A stretch of 64,000 nt of DNA from Gaetbulibacter sp. S0825 (GCF_011777505.1 NZ_JAATJT010000003.1:558001-622000); one strand, 5' to 3'; counted from the stretch's first letter, positions 1 to 8,608 are shown. Translations and numbers: made by a program. Notes: generated by a model from the sequence alone, not told the origin.

Positions 1-546
1 AACAGGATGAGCTGGCAATGGCTCGTCACATTCAACAAAAGCATCAACCTCAGATACATGAATAATACCATCGCCAAAAGTACGTGGCATTTGTTTATTT
101 ACTTGCGCAATAACATAGTCAGCATTTTCAATAGCTGCAACTGTTGCTTCAACCGAAACACCTAAAGAACAATATCCATGAATATCAGGGACAGACACAT
201 GAATTAATGCTACTTGTAAATCCACAATATTACGCTTAAACAGCAAAGGCAATTCACTTAGAAACACTGGTGTATAAGACCCATTTCCAGCTTTAAGTGT
301 GTGACGAACATTTTTTCCAATAAAAAAAGAGTTCACATGAAAGCTTTCTCTAAGTTCTGGATTTGCATAAGGCGCCTCGCCTTCGGTATGTAATTGGCAA
401 ATTTCAACACCTCTCAATTCTTCATGTCTTGCTGTTAAAGCACGAATTAAAACTTGAGGAACTGCAGATGCTGCTTGTATATATACTTTATCTTTAGATT
501 TTACAATTTTAACTGCTTCTTCTGCACTTACTACTTTATACTTCAT
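1..546 (-). CDS. Acetyl-CoA hydrolase / CoA-transferase family protein, N-terminal part (3' end beyond window)
   Basis: The first 182 codons are visible, and the gene continues past the left edge. The protein starts MKYKVVSAEEAV and reads on with LPLLFKRNIVDLQVALIHVS and PDIHGYCSLG, which is typical of the N-terminal domain of acetyl-CoA hydrolases and 4-hydroxybutyrate CoA-transferases (about 420-430 residues when complete). These cytoplasmic enzymes move CoA between short acyl groups. The catalytic glutamate is in the missing part, so hydrolase cannot be told from transferase. The start is the first ATG of the open frame. It is divergent from map, with 120 bases between the two starts. Family assignment is fairly sure; the exact substrate is unknown. 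Confidence 0.8.
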   Translation of the reverse strand, partial: MKYKVVSAEEAVKIVKSKDKVYIQAASAVPQVLIRALTARHEELRGVEICQLHTEGEAPYANPELRESFHVNSFFIGKNVRHTLKAGNGSYTPVFLSELPLLFKRNIVDLQVALIHVSVPDIHGYCSLGVSVEATVAAIENADYVIAQVNKQMPRTFGDGIIHVSEVDAFVECDEPLPAHPV

Positions 547-642
547 AACTAATTTTATTGAGGCAAAAATATTGATTAGCTTCTTTAAATAAGCTGTCAA
601 ATGTCATAAAAAACGAAAAAATATTTACATCTTAATTTTAAG

Positions 643-650
643 TATCTTTG
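643..650 (+). promoter_or_regulatory. Bacteroidota -7 promoter box upstream of map
   Basis: TATCTTTG matches the Bacteroidota primary sigma -7 consensus TAnnTTTG and lies 16 bases before the map start codon. No convincing -33 box was seen. Confidence 0.55.
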
Positions 651-666
651 CCATTATTTTTTAAAT

Positions 667-1485
667 ATGATTGTAGTAAAAACAAAAGAAGAAATAGAAT
701 TAATGCGTGAAAGTGCTTTGGTAGTTTCTAGAACCTTAGGAATGTTAGCCAAAGAAGTTAAACCAGGCGTTACCACCTTACAACTTGATAAATTGGCCGA
801 AGACTATATTCGCTCACAAGGCGCTATTCCTGGATTTTTAGGCTTGTATGATTTCCCAAATACATTGTGTATGAGTCCAAACGAGCAAGTGGTCCATGGC
901 TTTCCAACTAACGAGCCTTTAAAAGAAGGTGATATTATTTCAATAGATTGTGGTGCCATTAAAAATGACTTTTATGGCGATCATGCATATACATTTGCCG
1001 TTGGCGAAATAGATTCTGAAACTAAAAAGTTATTACGAGTAACTAAAGAATCACTTTATGTTGGCATAAGAGAATTTAAATTAAATAATCGTGTTGGCGA
1101 TGTTGGTTATGCTATTCAGCAGTATTGTGAAGCTCATGGATATGGTGTGGTTAGAGAACTCGTTGGCCATGGAATAGGTAGAAAAATGCATGAAGATCCT
1201 GAAATGCCAAATTATGGTCGTAGAGGTCGTGGTAAAAAATTTGTTGAAGGAATGGTAGTTGCCATCGAGCCAATGATAAATATGGGAACGCATCGCATTA
1301 AACAACATCGAGATGGCTGGACAATTACTACTCAAGATGGAAAACCAAGTGCACACTTCGAGCATGATGTTGCCATTGTAGATGGAAAACCAGAATTACT
1401 TTCAACGTTTGCTTACATTTATGAAGCACTAGGAATTGAAAGTAATGAAGAAGATGAGTTTCGCCAAAAGACTTTAGTAATATAA
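667..1485 (+). CDS. map: Type I methionine aminopeptidase
   Basis: Cytosolic metallo-aminopeptidase that removes the initiator methionine from nascent proteins. The 272-residue protein has the normal length of the class I enzyme without an extra zinc-finger domain. The five metal ligands line up with the family: D94 (in SIDCG), D105 (in GDHAYTF), H168 (in VGHGIG), E201 (in AIEPM) and E232 (in HFEHDVAI). The substrate-contacting H77 lies in VVHGFP. A -7 box lies 16 bases upstream. A DUF6090 gene begins 13 bases after the stop and is probably co-transcribed. Identification is secure. Confidence 0.97.
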   Translation: MIVVKTKEEIELMRESALVVSRTLGMLAKEVKPGVTTLQLDKLAEDYIRSQGAIPGFLGLYDFPNTLCMSPNEQVVHGFPTNEPLKEGDIISIDCGAIKNDFYGDHAYTFAVGEIDSETKKLLRVTKESLYVGIREFKLNNRVGDVGYAIQQYCEAHGYGVVRELVGHGIGRKMHEDPEMPNYGRRGRGKKFVEGMVVAIEPMINMGTHRIKQHRDGWTITTQDGKPSAHFEHDVAIVDGKPELLSTFAYIYEALGIESNEEDEFRQKTLVI

Positions 1486-1498
1486 TCTTTATTTAATA

Positions 1499-2233
1499 AT
1501 GCTCAAGTTTTTTAGAAAAATTCGATACAATCTTATGAGTGAAAACAAATCTCGAAAATATATTAAATATGCCTTTGGAGAAATTATTCTCGTGGTCATT
1601 GGTATTTTAATAGCACTTCAAATAAACAATTGGAATCAAAATAGGAAAGATCGCATTCTTGAAACAGAATACCTTACTAGATTACGAGCTGATATTGAAT
1701 TTGACCATGGTTGGTTAGATTTCTATTTCATTAATAGGTACAATCGAAAAGTAGAAGGCCTTAAAAAAGGTAAAGCTTATTTTCAGGGAGAACTGGTTAT
1801 TAAGGACACTTTACAGTTTTTAAATGATATCGGCTATGGTGGCGTATTTGGACATGCTTCTTGGGGTCTTAGTAAGAACAGCTACAACGAATTAATAAGT
1901 ACTGGTAATTTAACAAAAATTGAAAATGATTCTTTAAGAACAGAGATTATCAAATATTACGAAAATAGCAATGCAGTAGTAGAAACTAGTAAAGCTTATG
2001 TTTCTGGTTATGTAAAATTCACTAATTCATTTACGGCTTTCAACACCAACGACCCAAACCATATAGAAGCTTTTGACCAAAAACTTTTTTTGAAAAACAT
2101 TAAAACCCTTGAATATTATCGCTTAGCTAATACAGAACTTACACTTGCACATAGACTATTAGATTGGGCAAAAGAAGTAAAAACAGATGCTAAAGAGTTA
2201 ATAGCATTAATTGACAAACAATTAAATGACTGA
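1499..2233 (+). CDS. DUF6090 family single-pass membrane protein, copy 1
   Basis: 244 residues. The basic N-terminus MLKFFRKIRYNLMSENK is followed by YIKYAFGEI, a membrane helix at about residues 27-43, and the motif QINNWN at 41-46. The rest is predicted to be exported and helix-rich. A mid-domain motif YNELISTGNLTKIENDSLR starts at residue 129 and recurs in weaker form in most other copies here. This copy stands apart from the main array, between map (13 bases upstream) and a methyltransferase gene that it overlaps by 8 bases (ATGACTGA). Its 5' end most resembles copy 2 (both begin MLKFF and carry MSENK). I recognise the family as DUF6090 from memory; its function is unknown. Confidence 0.85.
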   Translation: MLKFFRKIRYNLMSENKSRKYIKYAFGEIILVVIGILIALQINNWNQNRKDRILETEYLTRLRADIEFDHGWLDFYFINRYNRKVEGLKKGKAYFQGELVIKDTLQFLNDIGYGGVFGHASWGLSKNSYNELISTGNLTKIENDSLRTEIIKYYENSNAVVETSKAYVSGYVKFTNSFTAFNTNDPNHIEAFDQKLFLKNIKTLEYYRLANTELTLAHRLLDWAKEVKTDAKELIALIDKQLND

Positions 2234-3005
2234 TCTTTTTGTGAAAAAGCTCTTTAAATTTTTTCTCAATTTTTTTCCTAGACCTTTTTTAATTAGGTTG
2301 AGTTATACAGCACGTCCTTTTTTAGCTTTTTTCTTAAAAGGTGATACGTATACCGATCCTATTGATGGTAAAAGTTTTAAATCATTTTTGCCTTATGGCT
2401 ATGGTAATCAACGTAAAAATGCGTTGTCACCTTCCACGTTATCACTAGAGCGTCATAGATTGTTATGGTTATATTTAAAAAACGAGACCGATTTTTTTTC
2501 TGCCTCAAAAAAAGTTCTTCATTTTGCACCAGAACAGTGTTTTTTAAAACGTTTTAGGGATTTAAAAAATTTAGATTATACTACCACCGATTTAGAATCA
2601 CCTATTGCTGATGTCAAGGCTGATATTTGCAACTTGCCTTTTGAAGATAATAGCTACGATGTTATTTTATGTAATCATGTTTTAGAACACATTCCAAATG
2701 ACACCAAAGCAATGCAAGAATTGTATCGTGTACTAAAACCAGGAGGTATGGGCATATTTCAAATTCCGCAGGACTTAAACAGAGAAGCCACTTTTGAAGA
2801 TGATAGTATTACAGATAAAGCAGAACGTGCTAAAATATTTGGTCAATACGACCATGTACGTATTTATGGGCGCGACTATTTTAACAAACTACGCACTATT
2901 GGGTTTAAAGTTAATGAAGTAGATTACACTACTACGCTTTCTAAAGAAGACGTTACAAGATACTGTTTAGCAAAAGGAGAAATTATTCCTGTTGTTTATA
3001 AGTAA
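2226..3005 (+). CDS. Class I SAM-dependent methyltransferase
   Basis: 259 residues. The core fold motifs are visible: VLHFAPEQCF (motif I region, without the classic glycine-rich loop), TTDLESP with an acidic strand end, DICNLPFEDNSYDVILCNHV, and LEHIPNDTKAMQELYRVLKP. This is the pattern of the Methyltransf_11-type enzymes. The substrate cannot be told from the sequence. The start codon overlaps the stop of the preceding DUF6090 gene by 8 bases, so translation may be coupled. The stop directly abuts the stop of the convergent apbE gene. Fold assignment is confident; the role is open. Confidence 0.85.
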   Translation: MTDLFVKKLFKFFLNFFPRPFLIRLSYTARPFLAFFLKGDTYTDPIDGKSFKSFLPYGYGNQRKNALSPSTLSLERHRLLWLYLKNETDFFSASKKVLHFAPEQCFLKRFRDLKNLDYTTTDLESPIADVKADICNLPFEDNSYDVILCNHVLEHIPNDTKAMQELYRVLKPGGMGIFQIPQDLNREATFEDDSITDKAERAKIFGQYDHVRIYGRDYFNKLRTIGFKVNEVDYTTTLSKEDVTRYCLAKGEIIPVVYK

Positions 3006-3995
3006 TTATGCTTCAGGGAAATAATTTAAAGACAAGGTTTCAAGTTCATTATTATCATTTTCAAAAATCACAAACACCTTAAGCTCCGGGTGTTTTTTTA
3101 CAAAATTTTTAATACCATCAACTGTCATAGTCATTAAAGCTGTTGCATAAGCATCAGCAATCATACACTCTTTAGTTATAACCGAAACACTTAGTACGTT
3201 ATTTTTGCTAGAATAACCTGTTTTGGGGTCAATAATATGTGCATATTTATTACCCTTTTTATCTATTTTAAACTTTCTATACGTTCCTGAGGTTGCCATG
3301 GCTTCATCAGTTAACGAAATAGCTTTCATAACGCTTTGTGAGCCGTCAAAATTTGGATTCTCCACACCTATTTTCCATGGATTTCCACTATCTAAATTAA
3401 TCCTTTTAGTTCTTATTTCACCGCCAATTTCAACCAAATAACTTTCAACATTTTGTGTGTCCAAAAAATTTGCAATAACATCTACACCATACCCTTTGGC
3501 TATTGCGCTAAAATCAATAATAGTCCCTTCGTGTTGCTTATTAATTTTGTCATCCTCTCGTACTACTTTATCAAAACCAACAGATAACATTAAACTATCA
3601 ATGGTAGTTGCATTCAAATTTTCAACGCCATCATCCGATCCAAAATTCCATGCATTTACCATCACGCCAATAGTTGGGTCAAAAGCACCATTGGTGGCAG
3701 TATATATGTCTTTTGAAGCATCAAAAACCTTTCTAAAATGTGAATCGATAGACACTTCTTCATTTCTATTAATTTTAGAAATTATGGAATTTTCTTGATA
3801 TGTTGACATGGATTTATTAATAATATAAAACAACTTGTCAAACTGCTCTTGAAAATCAATTTTAGATGCAGGCGCTTCAAACTGTACTGAATACGTTGTT
3901 CCAAAAACATTACCTATAAGATGATGGTTTTGCACCTCATCCTTACAGGAAGCGACTATTAACACTAAAAATAAATACTTAAATACGTTTTTCAT
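3006..3995 (-). CDS. apbE: FAD:protein FMN transferase (ApbE), lipoprotein
   Basis: Transfers FMN from FAD onto threonine residues of target proteins outside the inner membrane. 329 residues with a lipoprotein signal ending LIVASC, so it should be anchored on the periplasmic side. Family motifs are MSTYQENSIISKIN, GAFDPTIG, DFSAIAKGYGVD, EIGGEI, ATSGTYR, HIIDPKTGYS and ADAYATALMTM; the last carries the acidic metal-binding residue. Likely clients in this window are NqrB and NqrC (minus strand, 21.3-23.2 kb). It is in an operon with the small gene just upstream, separated by one base. Identification is secure; the client link is inference from family knowledge. Confidence 0.96.
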   Translation of the reverse strand: MKNVFKYLFLVLIVASCKDEVQNHHLIGNVFGTTYSVQFEAPASKIDFQEQFDKLFYIINKSMSTYQENSIISKINRNEEVSIDSHFRKVFDASKDIYTATNGAFDPTIGVMVNAWNFGSDDGVENLNATTIDSLMLSVGFDKVVREDDKINKQHEGTIIDFSAIAKGYGVDVIANFLDTQNVESYLVEIGGEIRTKRINLDSGNPWKIGVENPNFDGSQSVMKAISLTDEAMATSGTYRKFKIDKKGNKYAHIIDPKTGYSSKNNVLSVSVITKECMIADAYATALMTMTVDGIKNFVKKHPELKVFVIFENDNNELETLSLNYFPEA

Positions 3996-3996
3996 C

Positions 3997-4374
3997 TTAA
4001 TTAAGATTAGTTTCTATAAACTGTATACCATTGTACTCACATAAGTACTCTTCATTTAAATAAATTGGCAACTCTTCACCATCAGGATTCCCAAGTGCAA
4101 CGCCTGCATATAACACTTTCGCATCTTTATCTCTAGCATGTTCTTTAAACGTTTCCATCCACACCACATCGTAATTATTTGGGTTTTCTGGTAACTTAAC
4201 CGTACGAACAATTACAAAATAATATTGACTTGTTTTATCAATACACACAAATTGTGGGTGCTTTTTAAGCTTACTATTTACAGCAATAAACTCGAAGCCT
4301 CTTTTTTCTAAATCTTTGCCTACAAGATTCATGGCTAAATTGTGTAATTCCTGCTCGCTAAGTGGTGTACTCAT
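3997..4374 (-). CDS. Conserved small protein upstream of apbE (NQR-associated in flavobacteria?)
   Basis: 125 residues, with no signal peptide or membrane segment. It is mixed alpha/beta-looking, with the stretches KKHPQFVCIDKTSQYYFVIV and YLNEEYLCEYNGIQFIE. I do not recognise a characterised domain. From memory, similar flavobacterial proteins are often labelled 'Na+-translocating NADH-quinone reductase subunit F', apparently from linkage rather than similarity. It has no iron-sulfur cysteines and no FAD motifs, so it is not NqrF, and a true nqrF lies at 18.6-19.9 kb. It sits one base upstream of apbE, which suggests a role in flavin transfer or NQR maturation. That is an inference. Confidence 0.8.
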   Translation of the reverse strand: MSTPLSEQELHNLAMNLVGKDLEKRGFEFIAVNSKLKKHPQFVCIDKTSQYYFVIVRTVKLPENPNNYDVVWMETFKEHARDKDAKVLYAGVALGNPDGEELPIYLNEEYLCEYNGIQFIETNLN

Positions 4375-4462
4375 AATGCAAAACTACTACTATTATTTTC
4401 TATCATAAAATTGTTTAACTTTAAATGCTATTACCAACCAAAACTACTCATTACTAAAAACT

Positions 4463-4510
4463 ACTTACAAAACTTGTAAGTAAATGGATAGGCTTTTTCT
4501 AAGCCTTATC
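4463..4510. repeat. Two adjacent inverted repeats in an intergenic region
   Basis: ACTTACAA and TTGTAAGT (4463-4470 and 4474-4481) form a perfect 8-bp hairpin. GATA-GGCTT with AAGCCTTATC (4487-4495 and 4501-4510) forms a second one with a one-base bulge. They lie between the divergent apbE-side gene and the small coiled-coil gene. There is no T-run, so they are not clear terminators; function unknown. Confidence 0.4.
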
Positions 4511-4561
4511 AAATCATTACTTATTAAAATATATAATTAACTATAAATACATGTAATATCC

Positions 4562-4753
4562 ATGGGAATATTTTGGGATTTAATCCAACAAGACGAATTA
4601 CAAAAACAAGAAGACAAAGCCAACAGTTTAGAGGACAGAGTTGAGCAATTAGAACAAGAGTTAGCAAACACTAGAACATTACTTAAAAAAACATTAGTGG
4701 CATTAGAAACACACCTCATTCAGGATATTGATGGTGACGGCAAAATGGGATAA
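4562..4753 (+). CDS. Small coiled-coil protein with EF-hand-like C-terminal loop
   Basis: 63 residues. Residues about 10-50 form a heptad-rich, charged helix (LEDRVEQLEQELANTRTLL), which is a likely coiled coil. The protein ends QDIDGDGKMG, and the DxDGDG run resembles a calcium-binding EF-hand/dockerin loop without its partner helix. No signal peptide. The start is the ATG of MGIFWDL. The M28 peptidase gene follows after 38 bases on the same strand. The composition is clearly protein-like, so I regard the gene as real. Function unknown. Confidence 0.7.
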   Translation: MGIFWDLIQQDELQKQEDKANSLEDRVEQLEQELANTRTLLKKTLVALETHLIQDIDGDGKMG

Positions 4754-4791
4754 ACAACAGAAAACATTATTAACAATAGAAATACATACAA

Positions 4792-6291
4792 ATGAAAAAA
4801 TTAGCATTATTACTAACGCTTGCAAGCGTTTTTACACTTACAGCACAAACTGAAATTGAAAAAGTAACCGAAACTGTTAGCAAAAGTGATATAGAAGGTC
4901 ATATTTACTTTCTAGCAGACGATTTACTAAAAGGAAGAGAAACAGGCACACCTGAGCTTAAAATTGCAGCGTCTTATTTAGCAAACCAATTTAGAGGCTA
5001 TGGCGTAAAACCCAACCCAAAAACAGGAACTTATTATCAAGAAGTAAACTTTAAACGTGTATCGCCTCCAGAAGATGTTTCGATGCAAGTGAGTAATCAA
5101 GCAATTAACGATTATGTGTTAATATCGTCATCTCCATTTAATACAGAAGCTGATGCAATATTCTTAAATCATGGTATGGCAGAAGACTATGCAGGGAAAG
5201 ATGTAAAAGGTAAAGTAATTGTAATTCAAGCTGGTAATGCCGAAGCTGGGGATTTTAGAGCTTCATTTCGATTACGAGGCCAAAAGCAAAAATTGGCTAA
5301 AGAGAATGGTGCGATAGCAATTCTTGAGCTAATGGACATGCAAACTGAAATGTGGGATAATGTGAGTCATAATTTTAATGGCTCAAGATTATCTGTTGTG
5401 ACTGGTAATGAAACAGCATCTGAACAAAATAACGAGGATATTGTCCATGCCTGGGTTTTAGATAAAGGAAACAGTATGCTTAATCAATTAAAAGGGTCTA
5501 AAACTATTAGTACTAAAATTTCTGTGAGCGGTAAGAAAGAAGAACCTGTAATATCTCAAAATGTTATTGGTGTAGTAGAAGGTACTGATCCAGTACTTAA
5601 AAACGAATATATTATATATTCTGCACATTACGACCATGTTGGCATTGGTAGTCCAGATGAAACAGGTGACACTATTTATAATGGAGCTAGAGATAACGGT
5701 GTAGGCACTACAACTGTGTTAGCAATGGCTGAAAATTTAGCAAAATACCCAACGAAACGCTCAGCTCTTTTTATATTGTTTACTGGAGAAGAAAAAGGTT
5801 TATTAGGCAGCCGCTTTTATGTTGAAAATCCAGTATTGCCATTAGAGCAAATGGTGTATTGTTTTAATAGTGATAATGGCGGATATAACGATACGTCTTT
5901 AGCAACTATCATAGGGCTTACAAGAACCTCAGCCGAGAAGAATATTTATGATGCTGTTAAAACTTTTGGTCTAACTGCTATTGAAGATCCAGCAAAAGAA
6001 CAAGGCTTATTTGACAGAAGCGATAATGTAAACTTTGCTAAAAAAGGAATTCCAGCACCAACTTTCTCATTAGGGTTTAGGTCTTTTGACGGAGAAGTGA
6101 CTAAATACTATCACAGACCTGGAGACGAGGCTCATACCTTAGATTACGATTACTTATTAAAATTCTTTAGAGCTTATGTACTCGCTGGTCGTAAAATTGC
6201 TAATGATGGTGCTACACCTGTTTGGAATACTGGCGATAAGTATGAAGAGGCTTCTAAAAAACTCTATAAAAGAGAAGCGGTTAAAAATTAG
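4792..6291 (+). CDS. Secreted M28-family metallopeptidase with PA domain
   Basis: Zinc-dependent exo-/aminopeptidase of the M28 family, exported by a signal peptide that ends near residue 19 (LTLASVFTLTAQ). It is 499 residues long. A protease-associated (PA) insert covers roughly 100-240 (AEDYAGKDVKGKVIVIQAG). The catalytic domain carries the expected ligands: H279 (SAHYDHVG), D301 (ARDNGVG), catalytic E333 with E334 (GEEKGLLGS), D361 (NSDNGG) and H441 (YYHRPGDE). The set looks complete, so the enzyme should be active. It opens the block of DUF6090 genes: only a 39-codon reading frame separates it from copy 2. The peptide substrate is unknown. Confidence 0.94.
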   Translation: MKKLALLLTLASVFTLTAQTEIEKVTETVSKSDIEGHIYFLADDLLKGRETGTPELKIAASYLANQFRGYGVKPNPKTGTYYQEVNFKRVSPPEDVSMQVSNQAINDYVLISSSPFNTEADAIFLNHGMAEDYAGKDVKGKVIVIQAGNAEAGDFRASFRLRGQKQKLAKENGAIAILELMDMQTEMWDNVSHNFNGSRLSVVTGNETASEQNNEDIVHAWVLDKGNSMLNQLKGSKTISTKISVSGKKEEPVISQNVIGVVEGTDPVLKNEYIIYSAHYDHVGIGSPDETGDTIYNGARDNGVGTTTVLAMAENLAKYPTKRSALFILFTGEEKGLLGSRFYVENPVLPLEQMVYCFNSDNGGYNDTSLATIIGLTRTSAEKNIYDAVKTFGLTAIEDPAKEQGLFDRSDNVNFAKKGIPAPTFSLGFRSFDGEVTKYYHRPGDEAHTLDYDYLLKFFRAYVLAGRKIANDGATPVWNTGDKYEEASKKLYKREAVKN

Positions 6292-6303
6292 TCTGTAAAA
6301 AAT

Positions 6304-6423
6304 ATGGAGACCAAAACCATTATTTATTTAGTGGTAGCTACCTTAATATTACGCATTATTATTAAGGTTGCTGCTCACTATTTTAAAGACCAAAAGAGCA
6401 GCTGCGACGTTTTCTATGCTTAA
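6304..6423 (+). CDS. Possible 39-residue single-pass membrane peptide
   Basis: The ATG lies 12 bases after the M28 stop. The frame reads METKTIIYLVVATLILRIII and then a basic tail ending VFYA. One hydrophobic helix covers residues 5-20. Its stop overlaps the start of DUF6090 copy 2 by 8 bases (ATGCTTAA), the same overlap geometry used between the DUF6090 genes. It may be a real small membrane protein or merely the coupling leader left by an earlier gene. Too short for a firm call. Confidence 0.4.
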   Translation: METKTIIYLVVATLILRIIIKVAAHYFKDQKSSCDVFYA

Positions 6424-7144
6424 ATTCTTTAGAAAAATACGATACAATCTCATGAGTGAAAACAAGACAGCTAAATATTTTAAATATGCTATTGGCGAAA
6501 TTGTACTCGTCATGATTGGTATTCTCTTAGCGCTTCAAGTTAATAATTGGAACGAGAGCAGGAAAAATAAAATAAATGAAACCAAACTTTTAACTGAGTT
6601 ATTTAACGATGCCAAATTAGATTCTGTGTTCTTTGAATCTAGGAATAGTAGTCTTAAAAAACATTTGGTAACTGTTAACCATTTAAACAGTATACATTTA
6701 GGTATAAATGCAGATTCCATTTCTGAATTGCCTTTAGATTATGAGTTTATATTCGACCCAAGTTTAGCATATCAATCTACAGTCGATGCCAATTTCAATA
6801 ACAGGATTGATGCAATCTCGAATGATAAAATTAAAATGAACCTAAGAATGTATAGTCTCGCATATCATTATTTAAAATTACATTATGAAAGACGCAATAG
6901 AATATTCGAAATTAATTGTAATGATTTATCTGTAAAATATCACAGTTATAGAACTCAAATTGACTCATCCACAACCCTTGGAAATTACTTTTTAGGCATA
7001 GAATTCGCAAAACATGAAAAAGTAATCAATTATACAAATGAGGCAGTAGTTTTATCTAAAGAAAGAACGGAAAACTTTATTACAATAAACACAATGCTGT
7101 TAAATGAATTGCGTGCAATTTTAGACATTACCACTAATGATTAA
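6416..7144 (+). CDS. DUF6090 family membrane protein, copy 2 (group A)
   Basis: 242 residues from MLKFFRKIRY. An in-frame start 48 bases further up (6368) was rejected because every other copy begins at the M-[IL]-K-[FY]-F position. The constant segment (residues 1-50) has the helix at 27-43 and QVNNWNESRK at 41-50. The exported part belongs to what I call group A, defined by DAKLDSVFF at residues 65-73 (shared with copies 5 and 7) and a mid-domain stretch ISNDKIKMNLRMY. It overlaps the upstream 39-codon frame and the downstream copy 3 by 8 bases each. Function unknown. Confidence 0.85.
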   Translation: MLKFFRKIRYNLMSENKTAKYFKYAIGEIVLVMIGILLALQVNNWNESRKNKINETKLLTELFNDAKLDSVFFESRNSSLKKHLVTVNHLNSIHLGINADSISELPLDYEFIFDPSLAYQSTVDANFNNRIDAISNDKIKMNLRMYSLAYHYLKLHYERRNRIFEINCNDLSVKYHSYRTQIDSSTTLGNYFLGIEFAKHEKVINYTNEAVVLSKERTENFITINTMLLNELRAILDITTND

Positions 7145-7883
7145 GTACTTTCGACATATTCGTAAATCACTTCTTATGGAAAACAAAAAACACAAATACT
7201 TTAAATACGCTATTGGTGAAATCATTCTAGTAGTTATTGGAATTCTTATTGCTTTAGGCATTAACAATTGGAATGAGCATAGAAAAGATTTGGAAAAGGA
7301 GAAAAATATAAGTGCTAATCTTCAGCAAGAGTTTAGTCAAAATCTCAAATTAATTGATATAATCCTTGAAGAAGTTAACAATAATGAACAGGCTTGTTTC
7401 ACGCTTATGGAATATATGAATCAAGATATAGATGAAACGAAAAGCAAAACAATTGACAGCCTTATATATTGGGCTATAGAGCACAATTCTTTCAACCCCG
7501 CTAATAGTACTTATACCGAAATATTAAACACTGGAAAAATAGAATTGGTTCAAAACAAAAAACTTAAAACTAGTCTTTTTGATTGGTCTCGAGAATTAGA
7601 AGAAAATAAGGCAACGCATTACATTTTCGAGAAATGGATTGAAGAGGGTATACTACCCTATTTATCTAAAAATATTGCACTAAAAAATATTGACATGAAT
7701 GGTGCTTTAGCTTGGGATAAGGAATCTGAATTTAATAGTGGGGTTTCTAATATTATGAAAGATCGTGAATTTGAAAACGTTATCGATAACAATATCTATC
7801 ACATATCAAAAATTAAAGACGAATATCTAAATCTAAAAAAGATAATTGAAACCATTATAGAAGAAACTAAAGGCAATGATTAA
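7137..7883 (+). CDS. DUF6090 family membrane protein, copy 3 (group B)
   Basis: 248 residues. The N-terminus is MIKYFRHIRKSLLMENKKHK, the helix is at 27-43, and the usual Q at position 41 is replaced by G (GINNWNEHRK). The exported part is group B: YTEILNTGKIELVQNKKLK at 126-144 and W150 align without gaps with copies 8 and 9. It has a long helical, coiled-coil-prone C-terminus. The start overlaps the stop of copy 2 by the 8 bases ATGATTAA, and the 3' end overlaps copy 4 in the same way. Confidence 0.85.
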   Translation: MIKYFRHIRKSLLMENKKHKYFKYAIGEIILVVIGILIALGINNWNEHRKDLEKEKNISANLQQEFSQNLKLIDIILEEVNNNEQACFTLMEYMNQDIDETKSKTIDSLIYWAIEHNSFNPANSTYTEILNTGKIELVQNKKLKTSLFDWSRELEENKATHYIFEKWIEEGILPYLSKNIALKNIDMNGALAWDKESEFNSGVSNIMKDREFENVIDNNIYHISKIKDEYLNLKKIIETIIEETKGND

Positions 7884-8607
7884 ATTCTTTCGTAAAATAC
7901 GCTACAACCTCATGGAAACAGGAAAAACAGGCAAATACTTTAAATACGCTATTGGTGAGATTATTCTAGTCATGATAGGGATTCTCCTTGCATTACAGGT
8001 AAATAATTGGAATGAAAATAAAAAGACAAAGCATACAGAAGTGTTTGTTTTAAAAGAAGTATTAAATAATTTAAATGAAGATGCCACCATTTTAAACGAC
8101 ATAATAAATCAAAGGCTAAAGACCAAAGTATCTATAGCAAACATGCTTGTCTATTTACAAGAAGAAACAATAAATAAAGATACTTTAGAAAAAGATCTAG
8201 TAAACTATATGACATTCGAGAGATACTTTCCAATAAATAATGCCTATGAAATATTAAAATCTAAAGGCTTACAACTTTCTAATAATTCGCTTACCACTAA
8301 AATATCCCGCTATTATGATTTTGAGCAAAAAAAAATAAATCGCAGTATTCTAGATGTTGAAAATGCCATTCTTAATGTGCTTGAGAATCCTTCTGGTATT
8401 ATTCAATATGTAGAATCAATCGAACTAAATAAAAAAGTCTCAATAATTAACAGTAATGACCCAAATTTGAAACATGATCTTAATAGGAATTTAGTTGCTT
8501 TTAAACACAATAATATTGGCACACTTGACAAGCTAATTGTATTCAATAAACTTAATAAATCTCTAAGAAATAGCATTGAAACCGAACTAAAATTAATCGG
8601 CATTTAA
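7876..8607 (+). CDS. DUF6090 family membrane protein, copy 4
   Basis: 243 residues. The constant segment MIKFFRKIRYNLMETGKTGK leads to a helix at 27-43 and QVNNWNENKK. The coding DNA at 7924-7958 is base-for-base identical to copies 6, 7 and 11. The exported part has AYEILKSKGLQLSNNSLT at the mid-domain motif position and otherwise shares little with its neighbours. The gap to copy 5 is one base, so this junction lacks the usual overlap. Confidence 0.85.
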   Translation: MIKFFRKIRYNLMETGKTGKYFKYAIGEIILVMIGILLALQVNNWNENKKTKHTEVFVLKEVLNNLNEDATILNDIINQRLKTKVSIANMLVYLQEETINKDTLEKDLVNYMTFERYFPINNAYEILKSKGLQLSNNSLTTKISRYYDFEQKKINRSILDVENAILNVLENPSGIIQYVESIELNKKVSIINSNDPNLKHDLNRNLVAFKHNNIGTLDKLIVFNKLNKSLRNSIETELKLIGI

Positions 8608-8608
8608 A

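Noticed and set aside
1081-1365. 94-codon open frame antisense to map
   Set aside because: Mirror of a secure gene, with composition typical of a complementary frame. The same holds for the other antisense frames inside nqrF, pruA, tamL, ftsZ and murC.
3997-4374. Small gene as NqrF
   Set aside because: It lacks the 2Fe-2S cysteines and the FAD/NADH motifs. The real nqrF is at 18583-19896.
6368-6415. Longer N-terminus for DUF6090 copy 2
   Set aside because: All other copies begin at the M-[IL]-K-[FY]-F position, and the extra codons come from the 39-codon frame region.
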